Positions 1-7,556 of a stretch of 64,000 bases of DNA are shown one piece after another; the stretch's first letter is position 1, and every line of letters starts with the position of its first letter. The DNA lies in NCBI RefSeq assembly GCF_000336755.1, contig NZ_AOLK01000023.1, forward strand, positions 115,070 to 179,069, given 5' to 3'. The notes beneath the pieces were generated by a model, which did not search any database, was not told the DNA's origin, and saw nothing but the letters and a program-made list of their open reading frames with translations. Both the position numbers and the translations under genes were made by a program. This DNA comes from Haloferax elongans ATCC BAA-1513 (GTDB taxonomy: Archaea; Halobacteriota; Halobacteria; Halobacteriales; Haloferacaceae).

Positions 1-229
1 CGCGTGCCTCGCGGTAGTCGGCTTCGACGTCGTGGCCGAACACGCGTGCCTCGCCGCCCGACTTTCGGACGAGGCCAACGAGGATGTTGATGAACGTCGT
101 CTTTCCTGCACCGTTCGGTCCCAACAAGCCGAAAAACGAGCCCTCGGGAACGTCGAGGTCGACGCCGTCGAGCGCCCTGACATCCCCGTAGGATTTCGTC
201 AAGTCGCGTATCTCTATCGCCGATTTCAT
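1..229 (-). CDS. ABC transporter ATP-binding protein, partial (N-terminal part)
   Basis: Only the first 76 codons are inside the window; the gene runs off the left edge. The ATG at 229 opens a typical ABC ATPase: a first beta strand ([20 protein letters not shown]), then the Walker A motif GPNGAGKTT at about residues 36-44 and the start of the helical region. The style (short N terminus, [12 protein letters not shown]) is that of the DrrA/CcmA or NatA type of exporter ATPase. The signature motif, Walker B and any permease partner lie outside. It is transcribed away from the ace operon, so the 230-478 region must hold divergent promoters. Family assignment is firm; substrate unknown. Confidence 0.9.
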   Translation of the reverse strand, partial: MKSAIEIRDLTKSYGDVRALDGVDLDVPEGSFFGLLGPNGAGKTTFINILVGLVRKSGGEARVFGHDVEADYREAR

Positions 230-401
230 TCGTTGCTGGGGAGTCTGGTGTGGACCCGATTAAGCAGTGTGGACGCGGAACCTGTGGCCCACTGTTGCAG
301 TCCCATATACACTCGGAGCGTGGGCCACCGTCGCCCCAGAATTATCTAGTGTGTCATGAAGTACCAAATTAAGGCCTAAAATTCGACTGCACAGAATAAA
401 G

Positions 402-435
402 TCATTAACGAATATTATCATTATAAATCATTAAC
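402..435. promoter_or_regulatory. Repeated TCATTA boxes in the ace promoter region
   Basis: TCATTAAC occurs at 402-409 and again at 428-435, and the related TCATTATA sits between them at 418-425. The boxes overlap the TATA-like sequences upstream of the aceA-containing transcript. Direct repeats at a promoter suggest a regulator site, plausible because glyoxylate bypass genes are induced by acetate, but in such AT-rich sequence chance repeats are also likely. Confidence 0.3.
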
Positions 436-478
436 TTTTAGTATTACTCCCGACTCCCACCAAGCGAGGCAACGAACA

Positions 479-568
479 ATGGCAGTATCCGTACGCTCCG
501 CAGCATCTCACCGCAGTTCGACCACCCAGAGAATCGCCCGCTACCGACCGCCGACACCACCGACGTAA
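479..568 (+). CDS. Possible 29-residue leader ORF
   Basis: ATG at 479 opens a 29-codon frame rich in Ser, Thr, Arg and Pro, ending in TAA at 566-568, three bases before the ATG of the next ORF. The tight spacing would permit translational coupling and the ORF lies just downstream of the AT-rich promoter. There is no recognisable domain, and short frames like this arise by chance in GC-rich DNA, so it may be plain leader sequence. Confidence 0.25.
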   Translation: MAVSVRSAASHRSSTTQRIARYRPPTPPT

Positions 569-571
569 CCG

Positions 572-817
572 ATGACGAACCCACGAAACACGACCCGAAC
601 CGACACGACGACCCGCCAGACGACTACTACTCGCACGCCCCGTCCCTCGCGGCGCTACCCCAACAACGAGGAGAACATGGACGCGCCGCTCGTCCCCTTC
701 ATCCAAGAACCGGGTGAGGAAGACGAGATGACGGATATCCGGCGCGAACTCGCCGCCCTCCGTACTCAACTGAACCGTATCGAGCGAGCGATGCAGAACC
801 CGACCGACACGCAGTAA
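572..817 (+). CDS. Small coiled-coil protein ahead of aceA
   Basis: An 81-residue protein with a Thr/Arg-rich, probably disordered N-terminal third and a C-terminal amphipathic helix (DIRRELAALRTQLNRIERAM, about residues 54-73) that could form a coiled coil. It ends 12 bases before the aceA ATG, so it is probably on the same transcript. Function not recognised. An alternative start is the ATG at 677 (MDAPLVPF). The basic Thr/Arg-rich N terminus is unusual for a halophile and may mean that the shorter form is the real one. Confidence 0.5.
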   Translation: MTNPRNTTRTDTTTRQTTTTRTPRPSRRYPNNEENMDAPLVPFIQEPGEEDEMTDIRRELAALRTQLNRIERAMQNPTDTQ

Positions 818-829
818 TCCCCTCACCCA

Positions 830-1867
830 ATGAATCCGACAGAACTCGACGACGACGTCTTCGCACAGGATGTTGACAACCAGAAAGGCCGCGAACTCCG
901 CGAGATGCTCAACACGCAGGACTTCGTGTTCGCGCCCGGCATGTACCACGCCCTCGACGCGCGACTGGCCGAGATGACCGGCCACGACGCCGCGTACATG
1001 TCCGGTTACTCGACTGTCCTCGGGCAGTTCGGCTTCCCGGACCTGGAGATGGTCACGATGACCGAGATGGTCGAAAATGCCAAGCGCATGGTCGAAGCGA
1101 CGAACCTCCCGGTCATCGCCGACTGTGACACCGGCTACGGCGGCATCCACAACGTCCGACGCGCCGTCCGCGAGTACGAGAAAGCCGGTGTCGCCGCCAT
1201 CCACATCGAAGACCAGACGACGCCCAAGCGCTGCGGTCACATCGCGGGCAAGCAAATCGTCTCCCGCGAGAAGGCTCGCGCCCGCTTCGAGGCCGCTGTC
1301 GACGCGAAGCAGAGCGACGACACGGTCATCATCGCCCGGACGGACGCCTACGGCTCCGCCAACGGTGACTGGGAAGAACACCTCGAACGCGGTCGCATCT
1401 ACGCCGACGCCGGTGTCGACCTCGTCTGGCCAGAGATGCCGAACCCATCGCGCGAAGACGCGGTCAACTACGCCGAGACCATCCACGAGACGCATCCGGA
1501 CCTGAAACTCGCGTTCAACTACTCGTCGTCGTTCGCGTGGTCCGAAGAGGAAGACCCGCTTACGTTCCAGGAACTGGGCGACCTCGGCTACAAGTACATC
1601 TTCATCACGCTGTTCGGCCTGCACTCCGGCGCGCACGCCGTCTACGAGGACTTCAAGAAGCTCGCCGAACAGGACGAAGAAGGCCAGTTCGACCTCGAAC
1701 AGCGCTATCTCGGCCACCCGACCGAGAGCCACCACGAACTCTCGTTCGTCTCGCGCTATCAGGACATCGAGACGGAGTTCGACCCCGAGGCGCGCCGCCG
1801 CATCGAATCCTCGGAGGGATTCAGCGAGGAACAAGCCGACCCCATCACCACGAACGACGATGACTGA
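830..1867 (+). CDS. aceA: Isocitrate lyase
   Basis: This 345-residue enzyme cleaves isocitrate to glyoxylate and succinate, the first step of the glyoxylate bypass needed for growth on acetate or fatty acids. It shows the PEP mutase/isocitrate lyase TIM-barrel fold: the Mg-binding region DCDTGYG (98-104), IHIEDQ (124-129), and the catalytic Cys135 in KRCGH (133-137). It is shorter than bacterial isocitrate lyases (about 430 residues), as known for Haloferax. The stop overlaps the aceB start by eight bases, so the two are translationally coupled. Haloferax volcanii is described as having the same ace operon. Regulation is expected at the AT-rich promoter 200-400 bases upstream. Confidence 0.97.
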   Translation: MNPTELDDDVFAQDVDNQKGRELREMLNTQDFVFAPGMYHALDARLAEMTGHDAAYMSGYSTVLGQFGFPDLEMVTMTEMVENAKRMVEATNLPVIADCDTGYGGIHNVRRAVREYEKAGVAAIHIEDQTTPKRCGHIAGKQIVSREKARARFEAAVDAKQSDDTVIIARTDAYGSANGDWEEHLERGRIYADAGVDLVWPEMPNPSREDAVNYAETIHETHPDLKLAFNYSSSFAWSEEEDPLTFQELGDLGYKYIFITLFGLHSGAHAVYEDFKKLAEQDEEGQFDLEQRYLGHPTESHHELSFVSRYQDIETEFDPEARRRIESSEGFSEEQADPITTNDDD

Positions 1868-3161
1868 ACGACGACACGACCGTGAATTCGTGCGGACGTT
1901 CTTCACCTCGCCCACGGCGGTCGAAGGCGAGGAGGACTCCGCCAAGATGCTCCGCCGAGCGGCCCAACTCCGCGGGATGCAGGCCCCCGACGTGTGGGTG
2001 CCGGACAACGAAGACGCCACCGCGCCCTCGATGCGCGACGAAGGCGTCGAAAATATCGTCGAGGTCGTCTCCGAACACGGTGCCGACTTCCCCGGCGAGA
2101 TTCACCCGCGCATGGTCTGGCACCGCGACAGCCCGACCACTCGCTATCAGGGCTTCCAGCACATGCTCGACGTCGCCGACCCCGAACGGGGCGCAATCGA
2201 GCACATCGACGGCTTCGTCATCCCCGAAGTCGGCGATATCGACGACTGGAAGAAGGCCGACGAGTTCTTCACCATCGTCGAAAACGAGCACGGCCTCGAA
2301 GAAGGGAGCCTCAAAATGTCCGTCATCATCGAGAGCGGACAGGCAGAACTCGCCATGGGCACCCTCCGCGAGGAGATGGGGAAGCCGACGAACAACCTCG
2401 AACGCCTGTTCCTCCTCGTCGACGGCGAAGTCGACTACACGAAGGACATGCGCGCTATCACGCCGACGGGCGCACTCCCCGAGTGGCCCGAACTCCGGCA
2501 CAACACCTCGCGCGGTGCGAGCGCCGCTGGCCTCATCGCAGTGGACGGCCCGTACGACGACATCCGCGACATCGAGGGCTACCACGAGCGCATGCAGGAC
2601 AATCAGGCGAAGGGGATGCTCGGTATCTGGTCGCTGACGCCCGGACAGGTCGTCGAGGCGAACCAGTCGCCGTTGCCGCCGAAGACCGGCAGTTGGCTCC
2701 TCGACACCGGCGACGGTGAAGTCGAACTCGACTCCGAGGATGGCGTGGAAGTGTACGAGGGCGACCGCGTGTCGCTCTCGGAGACCACCGACGGCTACGA
2801 ACTCACCGTCGGCGGGTCCACGCAGGTGCTCGACAGCGACGAGTTACACGAGGAACTGCTGAACATGACCGCCTACATTCCGAGCATGGACGACATCGTC
2901 GACTCCATGGAGGAGTTCGAGGCGGCCAAAGAGGCCGGTCGCGGCGCAATCGCCATGGAGCGGTCGACAACGCTCCGCATCGGCGACACGGAAGTCGACA
3001 TCGCCACCGACCGCATGTGGGACGAAGCGACCTACCAGGCCGCGATGACGCCTATCAGCCTGTTCCAAGACGTGTACGAGAACCGGCCGGACCAACACGA
3101 GGAACTGGTCGAGATGTACAGCGAGGGCGTCGTCGAGCGCGCCATGGAGGTCGGTCTCTAA
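1860..3161 (+). CDS. aceB: Malate synthase, haloarchaeal type
   Basis: This 433-residue enzyme condenses glyoxylate with acetyl-CoA to malate, the second glyoxylate bypass step. It belongs to the short haloarchaeal class, closer to the citrate lyase beta/HpcH aldolase family than to bacterial malate synthases A or G. The N-terminal barrel contains [13 protein letters not shown] (48-60), [12 protein letters not shown] (79-90) and an acidic metal-binding segment near [11 protein letters not shown] (154-164). The C-terminal part carries a small inserted beta-rich segment (about 270-325) and a helical tail. ATG at 1860 lies inside the end of aceA. Assignment rests on sequence style, length and the operon partner. 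Confidence 0.95.
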   Translation: MTERRHDREFVRTFFTSPTAVEGEEDSAKMLRRAAQLRGMQAPDVWVPDNEDATAPSMRDEGVENIVEVVSEHGADFPGEIHPRMVWHRDSPTTRYQGFQHMLDVADPERGAIEHIDGFVIPEVGDIDDWKKADEFFTIVENEHGLEEGSLKMSVIIESGQAELAMGTLREEMGKPTNNLERLFLLVDGEVDYTKDMRAITPTGALPEWPELRHNTSRGASAAGLIAVDGPYDDIRDIEGYHERMQDNQAKGMLGIWSLTPGQVVEANQSPLPPKTGSWLLDTGDGEVELDSEDGVEVYEGDRVSLSETTDGYELTVGGSTQVLDSDELHEELLNMTAYIPSMDDIVDSMEEFEAAKEAGRGAIAMERSTTLRIGDTEVDIATDRMWDEATYQAAMTPISLFQDVYENRPDQHEELVEMYSEGVVERAMEVGL

Positions 3162-3369
3162 CTCCTCGCATCCCGGCACGTGGTCGGTATCGACCGCGCT
3201 GCCGGACACGGCTGCCTGATTCCTCGCTGGTCTACTCGGCGTGACCGCCCAATACCGTGGGGGGCGGTGCGCCACGCTCATTTTTGCTGTTTTCGACGCT
3301 CCGCTCGGTTCGACCGTTTTCGACGCACCCGACACCACGCTCAAGTTCGCGCCGCGCGACTCGCGTCCT

Positions 3370-3915
3370 GTGGACGACCCCGTGAACTCGACACAGGCAG
3401 ACGACCGCCGACATCTCGGCGACGCCGACGCAATCGTCGACAGTGCCGACGAGGACGTAGCAGCGACTATGGAACGCCTTCGGACGGTGAGTTACTACCT
3501 CGACGAGGCGTTCGAGATTCCGGGGACGAACTACCGGGTCGGCCTCGACCCCTTCTTGGGTCTCGTTCCGGGCGTCGGCGACGCAACCGGGTCAGCACTG
3601 TCGGCGTACATCCTCGTCGAGGCAGCACTACTCGGCGTTCCCCGAGAGACGCTCGCTCGCATGTTCGGAAACGTCCTTCTCGATGCGACTGTCGGGTCGC
3701 TCCCCCTCGTCGGCGACGTGTTCGACGCCGCGTGGAAAGCGAACAGCCGGAACGTCCGGCTCCTCGAATCCCGATACGACACACCCGAAGCACGCGAGGC
3801 CGACCGCCGGTTCCTCCTCGGCGCAGTCCTCGTCGTGACCCTCCTTCTCGTCGCACTCGGTGTCGCCACTACCCTCGGGGTGCTCTGGGCACTCGGACGG
3901 CTCGGACTCTTGTGA
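3370..3915 (+). CDS. DUF4112 family membrane protein
   Basis: A 181-residue protein from the GTG at 3370 (GTG at 3382 is equally possible; the open frame extends to 3241 but the added residues look non-coding). The core YYLDEAFEIPGTNYRVGLDP, then LVPGVGDATG and the later VGSLPLVGDVFDAAWKANSR, is typical of DUF4112. One or two weakly hydrophobic helices lie in the middle and a clear transmembrane helix is at the C terminus (LLGAVLVVTLLLVALGVATT). Function unknown in the family. Its stop codon at 3913-3915 directly abuts the right end of the transposable element, so its native 3' flank has been displaced. Confidence 0.8.
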   Translation: MDDPVNSTQADDRRHLGDADAIVDSADEDVAATMERLRTVSYYLDEAFEIPGTNYRVGLDPFLGLVPGVGDATGSALSAYILVEAALLGVPRETLARMFGNVLLDATVGSLPLVGDVFDAAWKANSRNVRLLESRYDTPEAREADRRFLLGAVLVVTLLLVALGVATTLGVLWALGRLGLL

Positions 3916-3919
3916 ACTA

Positions 3920-3963
3920 CCCCACCCTACCGCTCGCCTGACGGCTCGCGCTTGAGGGTGGGG
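3920..3963 (-). ncRNA. Right-end hairpin; predicted 3' end of the TnpB omega RNA
   Basis: CCCCACCCT at 3920-3928 pairs perfectly with AGGGTGGGG at 3955-3963. In TnpB elements the omega RNA scaffold is formed from the transposon right end overlapping the tnpB 3' end and continues past the element as the guide. The tnpB TAG (3927-3929) is inside the stem. By that rule the guide here would be antisense to the last codons of the DUF4112 gene (bases below 3920). The RNA itself is inferred. Confidence 0.5.
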
Positions 3964-5219
3964 CTTCCTGTTTCTACGACGCGCTTTGCAGATACGGACG
4001 TATCCACAGGGAACGCAGTCTCCACAGGCGTTAACGAATCGCTCTGCGATTCGTTCGCACACCAGAAACCTTCGATTTCTGGGGACGTTCGTTCGGAGTA
4101 TCCCACTCCTACGTCTTCGAGGCCGCGAGAAAGAATGTTCCACGCCGCGTTCGCGTCCCTGTCCGCCTCAAACCCGCAGGCGGGACAGGAGTGGTCACGG
4201 ACCCACAACGGCTTGTCCGTCGAGACACCACAGGACGCGCACTCCTTGGTCGTCCCTCTCGGGTTGACCGCCACGAAGTGCGTCCCCTCCCGCTCACACT
4301 TGTATTCGAGCAACGAGAGGAACGTCCGCCACGCGGCAGACGCCGTGTTGCGACTGTTCGACGGCGACTCCATCATCCCCTTCACGTTCAGGTCTTCGAC
4401 CGCTACGAGGTCGTATTCCCGAGCATAGTACGCCGAGAGTTTGTGCAAGAAGTCGCGGCGCTTCCGTCGGAGGTTGGCGTGACACTCCGCGACTCGACGC
4501 CGTTGCTTTTCGTAGTTGTTCGACCCGTGTTGCTTCCGCGAGAGTTTCCGTTGCTCGCGCTCCAAGCGTTCACGCTCGTCGGAGAGGTCGAGCGACCCGA
4601 CCGCCGTACCCTCCGTGTCGTGAGCGTACTTGAGAATCCCAACGTCGATACCGACGTACTTCTCGGGATTCTCGGGCGGTTCGGGCGGTTCACGGTCCAA
4701 TTCGACGCCGAAGGTGGCGAACCACTCACCCGTCGGCTCTTTCTTGAGCGTGACCTGCTTGAGCTTCGCGTTGTCGGGGATGGCGCGGTGGAGCCGAATC
4801 GGTATGTCTGCGAGTTTCGAGAGTGACAGGACAGCCTGACCGCCCTTCTTGTCGAGCTTGAAGCCAGACTGACTGTAGGTGAAACTGCGGAACTTCCGTG
4901 GCGACTTCCACTTGAGGTGGCCGACGCCGTAGCCGTTCTCCTTGAGCTTGGAGAGGCCTTTGATGTTGTCGAACAGGCGTTCGACGACGGTTTGGAGAAC
5001 CTTCGAGTACACGTCGGAGAGGTCGTCCCACCACTGCTTGAGGTCGGGGAGCTCCGACCGGAGGGTAGTCATGGACGGCAGTTCGCCGTGTTCGTCTTGG
5101 TACTCGTTGAGGCGGTAGAGCGTGTGGTTGTAGAGTTGCCTACAAATGTCTCGATGGCGGTCCAACTCCTCGCGATGGGCGTCGGATGGCTTGAGACGGT
5201 ACTTGTAGGCGTAGTACAT
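3927..5219 (-). CDS. tnpB: RNA-guided endonuclease TnpB (IS200/IS605 OrfB)
   Basis: A 430-residue TnpB from the ATG at 5219 (MYYAYKYRLKPS, the usual family start). The RuvC-like nuclease triad is present: Asp192 in YVGIDVG, Glu275 in VAVEDLNVKG, and Asp in ADRDANAAWN (352-361). The four-cysteine zinc finger is complete (Cys327, Cys330, Cys345, Cys348). The N-terminal helix-turn-helix region is RNA-binding in this family. TnpB cuts the transposon-excised site under omega RNA guidance, favouring element retention. No frameshift or missing catalytic residue is seen. The start lies four bases after the stop of the ribbon-helix-helix ORF, so the two are probably co-translated. Confidence 0.95.
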   Translation of the reverse strand: MYYAYKYRLKPSDAHREELDRHRDICRQLYNHTLYRLNEYQDEHGELPSMTTLRSELPDLKQWWDDLSDVYSKVLQTVVERLFDNIKGLSKLKENGYGVGHLKWKSPRKFRSFTYSQSGFKLDKKGGQAVLSLSKLADIPIRLHRAIPDNAKLKQVTLKKEPTGEWFATFGVELDREPPEPPENPEKYVGIDVGILKYAHDTEGTAVGSLDLSDERERLEREQRKLSRKQHGSNNYEKQRRRVAECHANLRRKRRDFLHKLSAYYAREYDLVAVEDLNVKGMMESPSNSRNTASAAWRTFLSLLEYKCEREGTHFVAVNPRGTTKECASCGVSTDKPLWVRDHSCPACGFEADRDANAAWNILSRGLEDVGVGYSERTSPEIEGFWCANESQSDSLTPVETAFPVDTSVSAKRVVETGSPTLKREPSGER

Positions 5220-5223
5220 GGCG

Positions 5224-5343
5224 CTACTCTCGTTCCTCAATTAGTTCGTCCAGTTTCTCGCGGACGAACGACGAGAGATTGAGATGTTGGTCCTCAATCC
5301 ACTCGTCTTGGTCTTCCCGAATGGTGATTGTCTTCCGTTTCAC
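5224..5343 (-). CDS. Small ribbon-helix-helix protein linked to tnpB
   Basis: A 39-residue frame from GTG at 5343: KRKTITIREDQDEWIEDQ, then LNLSSFVREKLDELIEE. The pattern, one beta strand followed by two helices with a serine-phenylalanine turn, is the ribbon-helix-helix DNA-binding fold. It ends four bases before the tnpB ATG. Similar small ORFs precede haloarchaeal tnpB genes, where a role as repressor of the element is a reasonable guess. No upstream ATG exists in frame. Confidence 0.7.
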   Translation of the reverse strand: MKRKTITIREDQDEWIEDQHLNLSSFVREKLDELIEERE

Positions 5344-5441
5344 CGTAATGCACGCTATGCACGTTACACGTATAATAGCTTCGATGGTGTGGGCCTGTGG
5401 GCCGAGTGCCGAACGTATCTGCGCCTCGTGCGGCGCTGTAT

Positions 5442-5485
5442 CCCCTCCCTACGCCCTCCCTTCGGTCGGGCGTTGAGGAAGGGGG
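5442..5485 (-). repeat. Left-end stem-loop of the tnpB element
   Basis: The inner stem ACGCCC (5451-5456) and GGGCGT (5468-5473) is perfect, extended by an imperfect outer stem of C-rich and G-rich arms. This subterminal palindrome at the 5' side of the element is what TnpA recognises in the IS200/IS605 family. Confidence 0.65.
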
Positions 5486-5608
5486 CTTAGCGCCTCAGTT
5501 CAGCTAATTGTCTATATCACGACATTGTTACTCACGGCCTTGGGAAAGGGTATCTACCCACAAAATATAAAATAGAAGACATTTATACTCCCTCACAAAA
5601 TCCGGCGT

Positions 5609-6253
5609 ATGGAACGACGAAGATTCCTCGCAAGCGCTACAAGCGTTGGAGCTCTCCTCACCGCCGGTTGTCTCGGCGGTTCCTCGCCGTCCGGCTCTGA
5701 GAAGACCGAGACGAGCGAAACGACGACTGCCGAACCGGCTCCTGTGCCTGAGTCTGACATCTCCTTCATGCTCGAAAGCGGCGTTCTCCGCGCTGTCCAC
5801 ATGGGCGGCGACAAAATCAAAAGCTCGCACACGTCGGAAGTCTACGTGACCGTCGACGGCGAGCGTGCGACGACGTGGGTCGCAGACGAGAAAGAGACGC
5901 AACCGTACCCCGTCTCGGTCGGTAACTTCGTCGAAATCGAATCCGCCGAGTCCGGTTCGACCGTCGAGGTCGTCTGGGTCGGCCGCGCCGGAACCGAGGA
6001 AGTCCTCGCCACGCACGAAGTGGGTACCCCGACGCCCGAGGCGACGACCGCAACGAACGAGACGACGACGGCCAATGAGACCGCAACCGAAACCGCGACG
6101 AACGAGACGGTCACGTCGACCGAGACGACCGCGGTGAACGAGACGGCCACGTCGACCAACACCACAGCGACGACGACGGCCAACACGACGACCACGTCGA
6201 CCAACACCACGACGACTGCGACGAACGAGTCGACGACGACCACCGACAACTAA
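5609..6253 (+). CDS. Tat-exported lipoprotein with pilin-like domain and Thr/Asn-rich tail
   Basis: A 214-residue secreted protein. The N terminus has a twin-arginine signal (RRRFLAS) and a lipobox ending in Cys21 (LLTAGC), so it is likely lipid-anchored on the cell surface. Residues about 50-125 contain EVYVTVDGE, VGNFVEIESAESGSTVEVVW and GTEEVLATHEV, which resemble the C-terminal beta domain of haloarchaeal type IV pilins. Residues 135-214 are a low-complexity Thr/Asn/Glu tail with many N-x-T sequons, probably glycosylated. TATA-like AT-rich sequence lies at 5560-5590. Function unknown. Confidence 0.85.
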   Translation: MERRRFLASATSVGALLTAGCLGGSSPSGSEKTETSETTTAEPAPVPESDISFMLESGVLRAVHMGGDKIKSSHTSEVYVTVDGERATTWVADEKETQPYPVSVGNFVEIESAESGSTVEVVWVGRAGTEEVLATHEVGTPTPEATTATNETTTANETATETATNETVTSTETTAVNETATSTNTTATTTANTTTTSTNTTTTATNESTTTTDN

Positions 6254-6397
6254 CGTCGACCGCAGTCGATTTCAGTATCAACCCTGCCGATAGCGCTGCC
6301 CCGCTGTCGGCGATTCTTTTTGTTATAACGCGACACCAGTACCGTAGAGTCCTACCGATGGACGCGAAATCGAACAGAAACAGCCAGCAGTAGCGCG

Positions 6398-7375
6398 TCA
6401 GTCGTCTGCGGGAACGGGGTCGCGGTCCGATACGTGCTTCGGAGCGACGAGGCCAGCGCGGACGCCGATATCGCGGACTACCGGGCCGAGTGCGTTGTAC
6501 TTCATGAACGCAAACCCGGCGAGGATGAAGAGGAAGCCGGTAATCGTCGCGGGGCCGATATCCTCACCGAGGACGGCCCACCCGCTGACTGCGGCGACGA
6601 TGGGGACGGCGTAGCTGACGAGACTAATCTCGACAGCACCGATGCGGTCGAGAAGCACGAAGTAGATGATGAAGCCGACGGCGCTGCACAGCACCGCGAG
6701 AAACAGGAGCGCCCCTACGACCAGCGGGGACCACGCGACCTGTGCCAGTCCGGGTTCGCCGAGCAGTGGGCTGACGATGTGGAGCATACCAGACCCGAGA
6801 AGCATCATCCACGCCTGCATCGGCGCGACCGGCGGGTTCCCCGGCAATCGCTTGACGAGAACGGAGCCGAACGCCCAGCTCGCGGCCGCGAGAAAGAGCA
6901 AGACCACGCCGAGCAGTTGGCCACCGACGGACCCCGACGAGACGGCGATGACGACGGTCCCGACGAGGCCGAGGAAGACGCCGAGGAAGCCGAAGAAGTC
7001 CAGTCGCTCCTCGGGGAGCATCGTCCACGCGAAAAGCGGCGTCAGGACTGGCGAGAGGCTGAGGACGATGGCCGCGACGCCACTCGTTACGTACCGCTGC
7101 CCGGAGAACAAGAGCGTGAAGTGGACACCGATGAGAAGCGCCCCACCGACGAAGACCACGACCCACTCATCACGGCCGCGAGGACGCCAGTCTTCGGCGG
7201 CGACGAGAGCATAGCCGAACAAGACGAGACCGGCGATGTCGTAGCGAAGGGCGGCAAAGAGCGCGGGCGGCAGTACTTCCAACCCGACTTCGATAGCCAT
7301 GAACGATGTCCCCCACAGCACGGCGAGCAGCGCGAACAATCCGACGTTTCTATGTGTTTGATTTCCTACAGACAC
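6398..7375 (-). CDS. EamA/DMT family transporter
   Basis: A 325-residue integral membrane protein with about ten hydrophobic helices in two homologous EamA halves (LFALLAVLWGTSFMAIEVGL starts the first; LGVVLLFLAAASWAFGSVLV starts the second). The DMT superfamily exports metabolites such as amino acids or amino sugars; the substrate cannot be told from sequence. GTG at 7375 is chosen because upstream residues in the frame look non-coding and ten-helix EamA proteins are about 300 residues. It is divergent from pus10, with palindromes in the shared upstream region. Confidence 0.9.
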   Translation of the reverse strand: MSVGNQTHRNVGLFALLAVLWGTSFMAIEVGLEVLPPALFAALRYDIAGLVLFGYALVAAEDWRPRGRDEWVVVFVGGALLIGVHFTLLFSGQRYVTSGVAAIVLSLSPVLTPLFAWTMLPEERLDFFGFLGVFLGLVGTVVIAVSSGSVGGQLLGVVLLFLAAASWAFGSVLVKRLPGNPPVAPMQAWMMLLGSGMLHIVSPLLGEPGLAQVAWSPLVVGALLFLAVLCSAVGFIIYFVLLDRIGAVEISLVSYAVPIVAAVSGWAVLGEDIGPATITGFLFILAGFAFMKYNALGPVVRDIGVRAGLVAPKHVSDRDPVPADD

Positions 7376-7462
7376 GAGATATCGACCTTCGACCCAGGTG
7401 TTGCACGGGCTACCATCTCGGCGTACATGAATTTTCTCGGACCGGAGATAACACCTCTCGCG

Positions 7463-7490
7463 ACACGTGTTGGCACACATCTCAGATGTG
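7463..7490. promoter_or_regulatory. Palindromes between eamA-like gene and pus10
   Basis: ACACGTGT (7463-7470) is a perfect palindrome, and CACATCT/AGATGTG (7476-7482 and 7484-7490) is a perfect inverted repeat with a one-base centre. They lie 90-115 bases upstream of the transporter start on the divergent side, a position consistent with a regulator-binding site. No regulator gene is adjacent. Confidence 0.3.
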
Positions 7491-7556
7491 AGAGCAATTG
7501 ACGCGCCGCCAGGACACAAAGTAAGGTAGTTACGGCCCCCACGAGTGAGTCGGGAT

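Larger units (their letters stand above)
230..571. other. Divergent intergenic region before the ace operon
   Basis: About 340 bases between the ABC gene (leftward) and the ace region (rightward). The 355-440 part is strongly AT-rich in a GC-rich genome and contains TATA-like stretches (TTATAAATC near 421 and CTTTTAG near 435). The only open frame on the right is a 29-codon ORF at 479-568. No tRNA-like or other RNA gene is visible. Confidence 0.6.
3920..5488 (-). mobile_element. IS200/IS605 family element (IS1341 group, tnpB only)
   Basis: About 1.57 kb bounded by hairpin ends rather than terminal inverted repeats: a left-end stem-loop at 5442-5485 (in transposon orientation) and a right-end stem-loop at 3920-3963 overlapping the tnpB stop. 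It carries tnpB and a small ribbon-helix-helix ORF but no Y1 transposase TnpA, so it depends on a TnpA elsewhere. Exact boundaries cannot be fixed without an empty site; they could differ by several bases. It is inserted between a DUF4112 gene and a lipoprotein gene. Confidence 0.85.

Noticed and set aside
431-2020. Long minus-strand frame across the ace promoter and aceA
   Set aside because: It is antisense to isocitrate lyase; the reverse strand of codon-biased GC-rich genes often stays open. No recognised motif.
5842-6249. 135-codon minus-strand valine-rich frame opposite the lipoprotein tail
   Set aside because: It is the reverse complement of the Thr/Asn repeat-rich region and has only low-complexity sequence.
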